Below, in pieces: positions 54,976 through 64,000 of a stretch of 64,000 bases of DNA. The stretch is from Effrenium voratum (Eukaryota > Sar > Dinophyceae > Suessiales > Symbiodiniaceae): NCBI GenBank assembly GCA_963377175.1, contig CAUJNA010001452.1, positions 7,501 through 71,500 of the forward strand, written 5' to 3'. Positions within the stretch are counted from its first letter, which is position 1. Every line of letters begins with the position of its first letter. Below the pieces are notes generated by a model. It did no database searches. It worked only from the letters and a program-made list of their open reading frames with translations, and was not told the DNA's origin. The position numbers were made by a program, and so were the translations under genes.

Positions 54976-56230
54976 TCACCGAGCAGAGGCCGCCCCAACA
55001 GCTTCCAAGACTTTCGCTGTTGCCAACAACACAGAGTTTGCCTCTCCTACACCAGGGCCAAAGCGTTCCCCAATCTTCTCTCCTAGGCTTGCTAACTTGG
55101 CCGACTGCCCTGCTGCAGACACCGACTGCGCGCGGAACGCGAAGCTTCTCAAGCTGGAAGTCTTGCAAGTGGCCAACTTCGGCAGCAAGGCCTGCAGCCT
55201 TGCCACAAGCTTGCGCTGCCGCTCCACGCTGGCCCGGAGTAGCTCCCCTACGGTCCGCACTGCCACCGCAGCTGCTGGATCTTGGGCCCCAACAGCCACC
55301 TGGAAAAACTTGTCGCTTCCCAGAACCGCAGCTTCACTGCAGTCCATTGCAGCAACGCTTTCCCCCGACAAGCTTAAACACATGCCCCCCTGCCTCACTT
55401 GCCCGTCTGCCGTTGCTTCCCAAGCGCTCTGGCTTCCCGCGCACGTTTGGAACGACAAAGCCCCAGCTCGCAAGCCCAAACACTGGCCCGCGTTGGTCTT
55501 AAGCTCTCCGTCGTCCGACAAGCTGAAAATCTCCTTGCCCTCCCCTGCCACCAGCGCTGTCAAGCAAGCCTCCGCACGCAAGCCTTTGGACCCAGCCACA
55601 GCACACTGCTCTTCACGGCCTGGCGCTCCGCTCACAAGCATGAAGGAAGCAGGCCCTGCCAAGGCCGCAGCGCCAGCCAAGCCAAAATAGCCCCAAGGCT
55701 TTGGCCCACGCATCAACACCATCACCGACTTTGCTGCAACAGGCCCGGCAAACATCACTGTCTCCTCAAAGCTGGGCTCGCTGCGCGCAATGCGCCTCCA
55801 GGCTGCGGCTTCCTCAAAGTTGCCACCGTCAGCGCTGGTCAGCACCTTCACTTCTGCCGGCGCGTAGCTCCAGCGCAACTGCACGCCCGAGATCTGCCGG
55901 CGGGAGTTGAACTCCCCTGTCCAAGAAACAACCTCGCCCGGCGCGTGGTGCCTGCCAGCGCGCGGCACTAAAACAGCAGCGCACAGTCATCTACATCTTA
56001 TCTGTCTTGCCCAGCACTGCACCAATACCTGCGCGAGTTGCAAACTGCTTTGGTGAAAAGAGAAACTAATGTGCTTTTGCGTGCCCAGAAGACTCTGCCA
56101 CTGCTAGGTTCGCAGCGAAAGACTTGCTGGAGTACACACTTGACGAGGTAGCAGCATCAAAAGCTGCAAACTTTTGCGCAGACACCGTCTGGGCGCACAA
56201 CACCACAAAAATGAAGAACTGCGCGGCCAT
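54976..56230 (-). CDS. Secreted discoidin-ricin protein (FNPA/CCp-like), copy 1
   Basis: Exon 1 (56,230-56,085) gives signal peptide M-A-A-Q-F-F-I-F-V-V-L-C-A-Q-T-V-S-A and the start of a discoidin domain. GC-AG introns at 56,084-56,029 (56 nt) and 56,010-55,952 (59 nt) flank an 18-nt exon encoding Y-W-C-S-A-G. The join A-E-S-S-G-Y-W-C-S-A-G-H-H-A-P-G-E-V-V is what the discoidin fold requires. Exon 3 continues through K-V-L-T-S-A-D-G-G-N-F-E-E-A and W-G-Y-F-G-L (domain about 25-150), a ricin-B-like trefoil (about 155-275, A-G-Q-C-L-G-L-R-A-G, A-W-E-A-T-A-D-G-Q-V) and a helical tail to residue 379. The same domain pairing occurs in apicomplexan CCp/FNPA surface proteins. Confidence 0.85.
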
Positions 56231-56438
56231 CCTTGAACTGCTGGCTGGCAGCGCCGGCACCTTCTTTGACAAGTTGGCTGAGACGCAATCCTACGCCGTT
56301 GCGCAACACTGCCATCTTGCAAGGCGGCTTTACAGGCTCGGTTGTCTGAGGCTGACTGCGTCTGCAAGCACGGCGCCACTTGGGGCTGCCCCAGCGCAAA
56401 CTAGATCCGCCGAACACGGCCATGAGCTTGGACACGCC

Positions 56439-57693
56439 TCACCGAGCAGAGGCCGCCCCAACAGCTTCCAAGACTTTCGCTGTTGCCAACAACACAGAGT
56501 TTGCCTCTCCTACACCAGGGCCAAAGCGTTCCCCAATCTTCTCTCCTAGGCTCGCTAACTTGGCCGACTGCCCTGCTGCAGACACCGACTGCGCGCGGAA
56601 CGCGAAGCTTCTCAAGCTGGAAGTCTTGCAAGTGGCCAACTTCGGCAGCAAGGCCTGCAGCCTTGCCACAAGCTTGCGCTGCCGCTCCACGCTGGCCCGG
56701 AGCAGCTCCCCCATGGTCCGCACTGCCACCGCAGCTGCTGGATCTTGGGCCCCAACAGCCACCTGGAAAAACTTGTCGCTTCCCAGAACCGCAGCTTCAC
56801 TGCAGTCCATTGCAGCAATGCTCTCCCCCGACAAGCTTAAACACATGCCCCCCTGCCTCACTTGCCCGTCTGCCGTTGCTTCCCAAGCGCTCTGGCTTCC
56901 CGCGCACGTTTGGAACGACAAAGCCCCAGCTCGCAAGCCCAAACACTGGCCCGCGTTGGTCTTAAGCTCTCCGTCGTCCGACAAGCTGAAAATCTCCTTG
57001 CCCTCCCCTGCCACCAGCGCTGTCAAGCAAGCCTCCGCACGCAAGCCTTTGGACCCAGCCACAGCACACTGCTCTTCACGGCCTGGCGCTCCGCTCACAA
57101 GCATGAAGGAAGCAGGCCCTGCCAAGGCCGCAGCGCCAGCCAAGCCAAAATAGCCCCAAGGCTTTGGCCCACGCATCAACACCATCACCGACTTTGCTGC
57201 AACAGGCCCGGCAAACATCACTGTCTCCTCAAAGCTGGGCTCGCTGCGCGCAATGCGCCTCCAGGCTGCGGCTTCCTCAAAGTTGCCACCGTCAGCGCTG
57301 GTCAGCACCTTCACTTCTGCCGGCGCGTAGCTCCAGCGCAACTGCACGCCCGAGATCTGCCGGCGGGAGTTGAACTCCCCTGTCCAAGAAACAACCTCGC
57401 CCGGCGCGTGGTGCCTGCCAACGCACAGCACTAAAACAGCAACGCACAGTCATCTACATCTTGTCTGTCTTGCCCAGCACTGCACCAATACCTGCGCGAG
57501 TTGCAAACTGCTTTGGAGAAAAAAGAAACTAATGTGCTTTGGCGTGCCCCGAAGACTCTGCCACTGCTAGGTTCGCAGCGAAAGACTTGCTGGAGTACAC
57601 ACTTGACGAGGTAGCAGCATCAAAAGCTGCAAACTTTTGCGCAGACACCGTCTGGGCGCACAACACCACAAAAATGAAGAACTGCGCGGCCAT
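56439..57693 (-). CDS. Secreted discoidin-ricin protein (FNPA/CCp-like), copy 2
   Basis: Identical architecture to copy 1, displaced by 1,463 bp. Introns are 57,547-57,492 and 57,473-57,415, with the 18-nt exon between. Copies 1 and 2 differ by isolated substitutions, several in the second intron. 379 residues. The spacer to copy 1 is 208 bp. Confidence 0.85.
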
Positions 57694-57901
57694 CCTTGAA
57701 CTGCTGGCTGGCAGCGCCGGCACCTTCTTTGACAAGTTGGCTGAGACGCAATCCTACGCCGTTGCGCAACACTGCCATCTTGCAAGGCGGCTTTACAGGC
57801 TCGGTTGTCTGAGGCTGACTGCGTCTGCAAGCACGGCGCCACTTGGGGCTGCCCCAGCGCAAACTAGATCCGCCGAACACGGCCATGAGCTTGGACACGC
57901 C

Positions 57902-59155
57902 TCACCGAGCAGAGGCCGCCCCGACAGCTTCCAAGACTTTCGCTGTTGCCAACAACACAGAGTTTGCCTCTCCTACACCAGGGCCAAAGCGTTCCCCAAT
58001 CTTCTCTCCTAGGCTCGCTAACTTGGCCGACTGCCCTGCTGCAGACACCGACTGCGCGCGGAACGCGAAGCTTCTCAAGCTGGAAGTCTTGCAAGTGGCA
58101 AACTTCGGCAGCAAGGCCTGCAGCCTTGCCACAAGCTTGCGCTGCCGCTCCACGCTGGCCCGGAGTAGCTCCCCCATGGTCCGCACTGCCACCGCAGCTG
58201 CTGGATCTTGGGCCCCAACAGCCACCTGGAAAAACTTGTCGCTTCCCAGAACCGCAGCTTCACTGCAGTCCATTGCAGCAATGCTCTCCCCCGACAAGCT
58301 TAAACACATGCCCCCCTGCCTCACTTGCCCGTCTGCCGTTGCTTCCCAAGCGCTCTGGCTTCCCGCGCACGTTTGGAACGACAAAGCCCCAGCTCGCAAG
58401 CCCAAACACTGGCCCGCGTTGGTCTTAAGCTCTCCGTCGTCCGACAAGCTGAAAATCTCCTTGCCCTCCCCTGCCACCAGCGCTGTCAAGCAAGCCTCCG
58501 CACGCAAGCCTTTGGACCCAGCCACAGCACACTGCTCTTCACGGCCTGGCGCTCCGCTCACAAGCATGAAGGAAGCAGGCCCTGCCAAGGCCGCAGCGCC
58601 GGCCAAGCCAAAATAGCCCCAAGGCTTTGGCCCACGCATCAACACCATCACCGACTTTGCTGCAACAGGCCCGGCAAACATCACTGTCTCCTCAAAGCTG
58701 GGCTCGCTGCGCGCAATGCGCCTCCAGGCTGCGGCTTCCTCAAAGTTGCCACCGTCAGCGCTGGTCAGCACCTTCACTTCTGCCGGCGCGTAGCTCCAGC
58801 GCAACTGCACGCCCGAGATCTGCCGGCGGGAGTTAAACTCCCCTGTCCAGGAAACAACCTCGCCCGGCGCGTGGTGCCTGCCAGCGCGCGGCGCTAAAAC
58901 AGCAACGCACAGTCGTCTAGTCTTATCTGTCTTGCCCAGCACTGCACCAATACCTGCGCGAGTTGCAAACTGCTTTGGAGAAAAGAGAAACTAATGTGCT
59001 TTGGCGTGCCCAGAAGACTCTGCCACTGCTAGGCTCGCAGCGAAAGACTTGCTGGAGTACACACTCGACGAGCTGGCAGCGTCGAAAGCTGCAAACTTTT
59101 GCGCAGACACAGTCTGGGCGCACAGCACCACAAGCATGAAGAACTGCGCAGCCAT
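57902..59155 (-). CDS. Secreted discoidin-ricin protein (FNPA/CCp-like), copy 3
   Basis: First of the array in transcription order. Exon 1 is slightly diverged (M-A-A-Q-F-F-M-L-V-V-L-C). Introns are 59,009-58,954 (56 nt) and 58,935-58,878 (58 nt, one base shorter than in copies 1 and 2). Exons keep their lengths, so the indel is confined to the intron. The start 211 bp downstream of the preceding, different gene family shows the same spacing as within arrays. An unspliced frame open from 58,942 is spurious: it lacks the signal peptide and starts within the small exon/intron. Confidence 0.85.
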
Positions 59156-59366
59156 TCCTTCAACCGCCTACGCTTTCTTTCACAAGTTGGTTCAGACGCT
59201 GAGACGCTGAGTGGGATCACAAAGCTGCCCAGACTCCACACCCATGGGGCGGCACACACACACACACACGCAGGGTTTGTTTCTTGACACAAACACGGCG
59301 TATTTTCGCTCACCTTCTCGCAGCAACTTCATGGGGCTGCTCTCATCACCAGCACACCTCTCTGCC

Positions 59367-60547
59367 TCATTTCTGCATTGCGCTGCGCGCTGCCACTACT
59401 GTGAGCTTGGCCTCCTGGAAAAGAGCATCCTTTTGCGCTGCGTCCAACTTCACACCAGAGTCAGCGGCCACGCGTCGCACAGCAGCGGCAGCAGAAACTG
59501 CTTGTAGGGACGCAGCACGGCCTGAGCTGCACGCTGGGATCGCAGGCAAGGCTTCCGCCAGCTCCACCACTACAGCTGACAAGGCAGCGTCAGCCGACTC
59601 CAAGGCTGGCAGCTCGGACCGCAGCGCAGCACCAGCGCCGGTATCCAACGTCCCACAGACACTGCAAAGTATTTATCCCGAGCGTCCCCGCTCTTCGCAG
59701 CAGTAGCGCAGGATTCTAGAACAGCTTGCATCGCTGGCCCAAGCACTTCCAGGGACCGCACTCCGTACAGCGTGTGACCAGCCAATGAGCCGTGCACCGG
59801 GTGAGGCCTTGTCATGACCAGCTTCACCCCACGCGCAAGCTCTGCGTTTGGCAAAGACACCTTCACACGCTTCAAGGCGTTGGAGTCTGTGGCGTACACC
59901 TCCGTCCAACGGCCATCGTTAGAGCTGATCTGCAGCGCAAAAGCTGACGGCGCATACTCAAAATCCAAAACAACTGCAGACACACGCGCTGGCTCTCCCA
60001 AGTCGACAGACAAGGTGACGGGCCCTTGTTCGTCCAGCTTCGACGCCCAAAAGCTGGAAGCCACACCGTCCACGGCCAACACAGCACCGTGCCCAGGATC
60101 CAACGTGGAGCTGGCCACTACAGACGCCCCTGCTGCAGCATCAGCAACGTGCGGAGCAAGCCCTGTCTGACTCAAGCACACCCCACCAGCGCCAAGCTTC
60201 ACCTGCCCGTTGCCCTGCAGCTCCCACTTCGCCTCTGGCCCTGCGTTATCACACGCAGCAAGCTTCAACACCTCGCCAGACGCAGCGCGTTCGAGGCCGG
60301 CGCCCAAGCACTTGCCAGACGCAGTGTTGGTCAGCGCGCCGCCAGGCGTCAAAGCCCAGACCTCACGCCCATCCATCGCAGCCACAGACTCGCTGCAGGC
60401 TTCCAAGTAAACTGCTGCACCAGTCCCAACAAGGCACATCTCCTCCTGCGAAGTAATCCCGCTAATGAGCATGAAGCTGGCAGGAGGCCCAGCTGCTGCT
60501 GCAGCTGCTTGCGGGCCAAGCAACAGGACAGCAGAAAGACGCCACAT
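59367..60547 (-). pseudogene. Secreted ricin-discoidin protein, copy 1, one frameshift
   Basis: Open from the ATG at 60,547 (M-W-R-L-S-A-V-L-L-L-G-P) through the ricin-like trefoil and the discoidin domain. The frame changes near 59,650, where this copy reads AACGTCCCACAG against AACGTTCCCACAG in copy 3. After one base the frame continues through the helical tail to 59,367. Everything else is intact, so this is either a very young pseudogene or a single-base consensus error. The reading without correction ends in an unrelated tail at 59,570. Confidence 0.75.
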
Positions 60548-60773
60548 GTTTCAACAACACAACACCACAAAAATCTGCCACTGCTTTCACAAAGGCTGCC
60601 TGCCAAAACAGCGCCGGCGTTGATCTTTACACGGAGCTTCAGCAACCAAGGCTTGCTCTTGCATTGCAGCCATGCCAGCGCCAAACCTCCTGCGCGGCAA
60701 AGCTGACTAATTTGAAAGGGTTCCTTGCAGCAACTTCATGGGGCTGCTCTCATCACCAGCACACCTCTCTGCC

Positions 60774-61957
60774 TCATTTCTGCATTGCGCTGCGCGCTGC
60801 CACTACTGTGAGCTTGGCCTCCTGGAAAAGAGCATCCTTTTGCGCTGCGTCCAACTTCACACCAGAGTCAGCGGCCACGCGTCGCACAGCAGCGGAAGCA
60901 GAAACTGCTTGTAGGGACGCAGCACGGCCTGAGCTGCACGCTGGGATCGCAGGCAAGGCTTCCGCCAGCTCCACCACTACAGCTGACAAGGCAGCGTCAG
61001 CCGACTCCAAGGCTGGCAGCTCGGACCGCAGCGCAGCACCAGCGCCGGTATCCAAGTTCCACAGACACTGCAAGTATTTTATTCCCGAGCGTCCCCGCTC
61101 TTCGCAGGCAGTAGCTGCAGGATTCTAGAACAGATTCGCATCGCTTGGACCAAGCACTTACAGGGACGCACCTCGTCACAGCGTGTGACAACAATGGAGA
61201 CGCGCACCGGGTGAGGCCTTGTCATGACCAGCTTCACCCCACGCGCAAGCTCTGCGTTTGGCAAAGACACCTTCACACGCTTCAAGGCGTTGGAGTCTGT
61301 GGCGTACACCTCCGTCCAACGGCCATCGTTAGAGCTGATCTGCAGCGCAAAAGCTGACGGCGCATACTCAAAATCCAAAACAACTGCAGACACACGCGCT
61401 GGCTCTCCCAAGTCGACAGACAAGGTGACGGGCCCTTGTTCGTCCAGCTTCGACGCCCAAAAGCTGGAAGCCACACCGTCCACGGCCAACACAGCACCGT
61501 GCCCAGGATCCAACGTGGAGCTGGCCACTACAGACGCCCCTGCTGCAGCATCAGCAACGTGCGGAGCAAGCCCTGTCTGACTCAAGCACACCCCACCAGC
61601 GCCAAGCTTCACCTGCCCGTTGCCCTGCAGCTCCCACTTCGCCTCTGGCCCTGCGTTATCACACGCAGCAAGCTTCAACACCTCGCCAGACGCAGCGCGT
61701 TCGAGGCCGGCGCCCAAGCACTTGCCAGACGCAGCGTTGGTCAGCGCGCCGCCAGGCGTCAAAGCCCAGACCTCACGCCCATCCATCGCAGCCACAGACT
61801 CGCTGCAGGCTTCCAAGTAAACTGCTGAAGCAGTCCCAACAAGGCACATCTCCTCCTGCGAAGTAATCCCGCTAATGAGCATGAAGCTGGCAGGAGGCCC
61901 AGCTGCTGCTGCAGCTGCTTGCGAGCCCAGCAACAGGGCAGCAGAAAGACGCCACAT
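60774..61957 (-). pseudogene. Secreted ricin-discoidin protein, copy 2, indel cluster
   Basis: The trefoil and most of the discoidin domain are intact from the ATG at 61,957. Between about 61,215 and 61,050 there are roughly a dozen single-base differences and indels relative to copies 1 and 3, after which similarity is again almost perfect to 60,774. Such tight clustering is unlike neutral decay and suggests a poor-quality stretch of assembly. Without correction the protein ends at about 292 residues. Confidence 0.75.
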
Positions 61958-62178
61958 GTTTCAACAACACAACACAACAAAAAACTGCCACTGCTTTCAC
62001 CAAGGCTGCCTGCCAAAACAGCGCCGGCGTTGATCTTTACACTTCAGCAACCAAGGCTCGCTCTTGCATTGCAGCCATGCCAGCGCCAAACCTCCTGCGC
62101 GGCAAAGCTGACTAATTTGAAAGGGTTCCTTGCAGCAACTTCATGGGGCTGCTCTCATCACCAGCACACCTCTCTGCC

Positions 62179-63357
62179 TCATTTCTGCATTGCGCTGCGC
62201 GCTGCCACTACTGTGAGCTTGGCCTCCTGGAAAAGAGCATCCTTTTGCGCTGCGTCCAACTTCACACCAGAGTCAGCGGCCACGCGTCGCACAGCAGCGG
62301 AAGCAGAAACTGCTTGTAGGGACGCAGCACGGCCTGAGCTGCACGCTGGGATCGCAGGCAAGGCTTCCGCCAGCTCCACCACTACAGCTGACAAGGCAGC
62401 GTCAGCCGACTCCAAGGCTGGCAGCTCGGACCGCAGCGCAGCACCAGCGCCGGTATCCAACGTTCCCACAGACACTGCAAAGTATTTATCCCGAGCGTCC
62501 CCGCTCTTCGCAGCAGTAGCGCAGGATTCTAGAACAGCTTGCATCGCTGGCCCAAGCACTTCCAGAGACCGCACTCCGTACAGCGTGTGACCAGCCAATG
62601 AGCCGTGCGCCGGGTGAGGCCTTGTCATGACTACCTTCACCCCACGCGCAAGCTCTGCGTTTGGCAAAGACACCTTCACACGCTTCAAGGCGTTGGAGTC
62701 TGTGGCATACACCTCCGTCCAACGGCCATCGTTAGAGCTGATCTGCAGCGCAAAAGCTGACGGCGCATACTCAAAATCCAAAACAACTGCAGACACACGC
62801 GCTGGCTCTCCCAAGTCGACAGACAAGGTGACGGGCCCTTGTTCGTCCAGCTTCGACGCCCAAAAGCTGGAAGCCACACCGTCCACGGCCAACACAGCAC
62901 CGTGCCCAGGATCCAACGTGGAGCTGGCCACTACAGACGCCCCTGCTGCAGCATCAGCAACGTGCGGAGCAAGCCCTGTCTGACTCAAGCACACCCCACC
63001 AGCGCCAAGCTTCACCTGCCCGTTGCCCTGCAGCTCCCACTTCGCCTCTGGCCCTGCGTTATCACACGCAGCAAGCTTCAACACCTCGCCAGACGCAGCG
63101 CGTTCGAGGCCGGCGCCCAAGCACTTGCCAGACGCAGTGTTGGTCAGCGCGCCGCCAGGCGACAAAGTCCAAACTTCGCGCCCATCCATCGCAGCCACAG
63201 ACTCACTGCAGGCTTCCAAGTAAACTGCTGCACCAGACCCAACAAGGCACATCTCCTCCTGCGAAGTAATCCCGCTAATGAGCATGAAGCTGGCAGGAGG
63301 CCCAGCTGCTGCAGCTGCTTGCGAGCCCAGCAACAGGGCAGCACAAAGACACCACAT
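62179..63357 (-). CDS. Secreted ricin-discoidin protein, copy 3, intact
   Basis: 392 residues without introns from the ATG at 63,357. Signal peptide M-W-C-L-C-A-A-L-L-L-G-S-Q-A-A-A-A-A-G; ricin-B-like trefoil about 22-135 (G-K-C-L-G-A-G, A-K-W-E-L-Q-G-N-G-Q-V-K-L, G-G-V-C-L-S-Q); F5/8 type C (discoidin) domain about 136-280 (A-V-D-G-V-A-S-S-F-W-A-S, V-D-L-G-E-P-A-R-V-S-A-V, F-A-L-Q-I-S-S-N-D-G-R-W); then D-K-Y-F-A-V-S-V-G and an Ala-rich helical tail. Both domains bind glycans or lipids in known proteins. A pyrimidine tract ending in AG lies directly before the ATG, a possible trans-splice acceptor. Confidence 0.9.
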   Translation of the reverse strand: MWCLCAALLLGSQAAAAAGPPASFMLISGITSQEEMCLVGSGAAVYLEACSESVAAMDGREVWTLSPGGALTNTASGKCLGAGLERAASGEVLKLAACDNAGPEAKWELQGNGQVKLGAGGVCLSQTGLAPHVADAAAGASVVASSTLDPGHGAVLAVDGVASSFWASKLDEQGPVTLSVDLGEPARVSAVVLDFEYAPSAFALQISSNDGRWTEVYATDSNALKRVKVSLPNAELARGVKVVMTRPHPAHGSLAGHTLYGVRSLEVLGPAMQAVLESCATAAKSGDARDKYFAVSVGTLDTGAGAALRSELPALESADAALSAVVVELAEALPAIPACSSGRAASLQAVSASAAVRRVAADSGVKLDAAQKDALFQEAKLTVVAARSAMQK

Positions 63358-63454
63358 GCTTCAAGAAGCAAGACAAGGACAAGGAAAGCTGCTATGTCTT
63401 TCGCACCACTGCCTGCCCTGAACAAAAAAGTGAAAGCGTTGCGAGCTACAGCAA

Positions 63455-63660
63455 ACAAACCCACAGGCACTCCCCTCCCACTTGTTTTTCACGCAACTGC
63501 CACACCTACCCTCAACCTCACAACAAGCTGTCAACAAGCACAAGACAGGGAAGGGCAGTACCTGAGGGTTGGCCACAAGCATGCAAGCAAGCTGGTGCAG
63601 CATCCCAGTTGAGCCACCCAGACCACACACCCCTCCACGCACAATCGCAACACGCATCTG
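63455..63660. repeat. Dispersed repeat shared with 39.2 kb and 41.4 kb
   Basis: 63,460-63,600 matches 39,155-39,365 (with an internal deletion here), and 63,608-63,650 carries GCCACCCAGACCACAC as at 41,410. It lies at the upstream edge of the ricin-discoidin array. Confidence 0.7.
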
Positions 63661-63681
63661 ACTAAACCACAAGCTTGCTTG

Positions 63682-63835
63682 CACACGCCTCTTTACCTTA
63701 TTTCTGTGTGGTGCGCGCTGCCACTACTGTGAGTTTCCGAACAACTGACGCTGAGATCGCAGGCATTTGAGCTGACGCAAGCGCTTGCAAGAAGCGCAAG
63801 TGTCATGACTACACTGTCCGCGGCCAACACAACAC
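63682..63835 (-). pseudogene. Shortened relic of a ricin-discoidin gene
   Basis: TGCGCGCTGCCACTACTGTG at 63,711 and GAGATCGCAGGCA match the 3' coding end of the array genes. ACTGTCCGCGGCCAACACAA at about 63,812 matches the discoidin coding part with most of the sequence between deleted. Not functional. Confidence 0.5.
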
Positions 63836-64000
63836 AAAGATGGCGAACGCCTTACCATAGCTCTGCGTAAACCTTCTCTGCGTGAGTCTTGGCCCACTTT
63901 GCGCGCAACCCAACTCTCACAGCTGCGACAATCTCCGCAATGTGGCAGCAAGCGAGAGCGGGCTTAAGATGCGCTTGACTTCCGCAGTCAAGTCGGCAGG
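63836..64000. other. Right edge, no gene seen
   Basis: Only short frames; nothing recognised before the window ends. Confidence 0.5.

Larger units (their letters stand above)
54976..59155 (-). repeat. Three-unit tandem array, unit 1,463 bp
   Basis: Stops at 54,976, 56,439 and 57,902 are exactly 1,463 bp apart. Each unit comprises one gene and a 208-bp spacer, with a decayed fourth unit at 54,720-54,975. Confidence 0.9.
59367..63357 (-). repeat. Three-unit tandem array, unit about 1.4 kb
   Basis: Ends at 59,367, 60,774 and 62,179 are 1,407 and 1,405 bp apart, with spacers of 221-226 bp. A strongly shortened relic of a fourth unit lies at 63,682-63,835. Confidence 0.9.

Noticed and set aside
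54806..58897. Plus-strand open frames of 160-294 residues across the discoidin-ricin array
   Set aside because: Antisense to well-supported minus-strand domains; high GC at codon position three keeps the opposite strand open.

Overview
The window looks like nuclear DNA of an alveolate, most probably a dinoflagellate. The reasons are: (1) tandem arrays of near-identical genes, all on one strand, with short uniform spacers; (2) very short introns, nearly all with GC rather than GT donors; (3) secreted proteins built from SRCR, discoidin (F5/8 type C), ricin-B-like, PAN-like and FN2-like modules, a repertoire known from alveolates, including the apicomplexan CCp/FNPA family; (4) decayed mobile-element genes (tyrosine recombinase, DDE transposase, RPA-like and P-loop NTPase) of a kind abundant in dinoflagellate genomes. 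The species cannot be named from sequence alone, and a chimeric assembly is possible because base composition changes sharply at several points.

Layout. 1-24.6 kb is repeat-rich and gene-poor. It holds relics of a DDE transposase (0.2-1 kb), a P-loop NTPase (1.75-2.5 kb), an AT-richer decayed minus-strand gene (10.7-12.6 kb), an RPA-like gene (17.9-18.6 kb) and a tyrosine recombinase (20.6-21.9 kb), among purine tracts, several short tandem repeats and a composite repeat with a tRNA T-arm-like end. 24.64-27.72 kb is an extremely AT-rich block whose G/C strand bias reverses at about 26 kb. 27.7-30.1 kb has no confident gene.

From 30 kb to the right edge every gene I can support lies on the minus strand. 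Read in the direction of transcription (right to left): three ricin-discoidin genes (63.4-59.4 kb), three discoidin-ricin genes with two mini-introns and an 18-nt exon (59.2-55.0 kb), a Cys-containing secreted protein (54.2 kb), a PAN-like protein (53.1 kb), a conserved-looking exon region (50.5 kb), a 93-residue secreted protein (48.5 kb), four double-SRCR genes (46.2-42.2 kb), two small secreted genes (40.6 and 38.7 kb), three FN2-like genes (35.4-32.3 kb) and two 69-residue secreted proteins (30.8 and 30.1 kb). Nearly all begin with a signal peptide, so the locus appears to be an expanded cluster for extracellular or surface carbohydrate- and protein-binding proteins. Spacers of 190-226 bp between array members, and even between two different families, suggest one long transcription unit processed into separate mRNAs.

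Intron boundaries were assigned by hand from reading-frame restoration, domain continuity and comparison between copies. They are well supported in the SRCR, discoidin-ricin and FN2-like arrays and tentative elsewhere.
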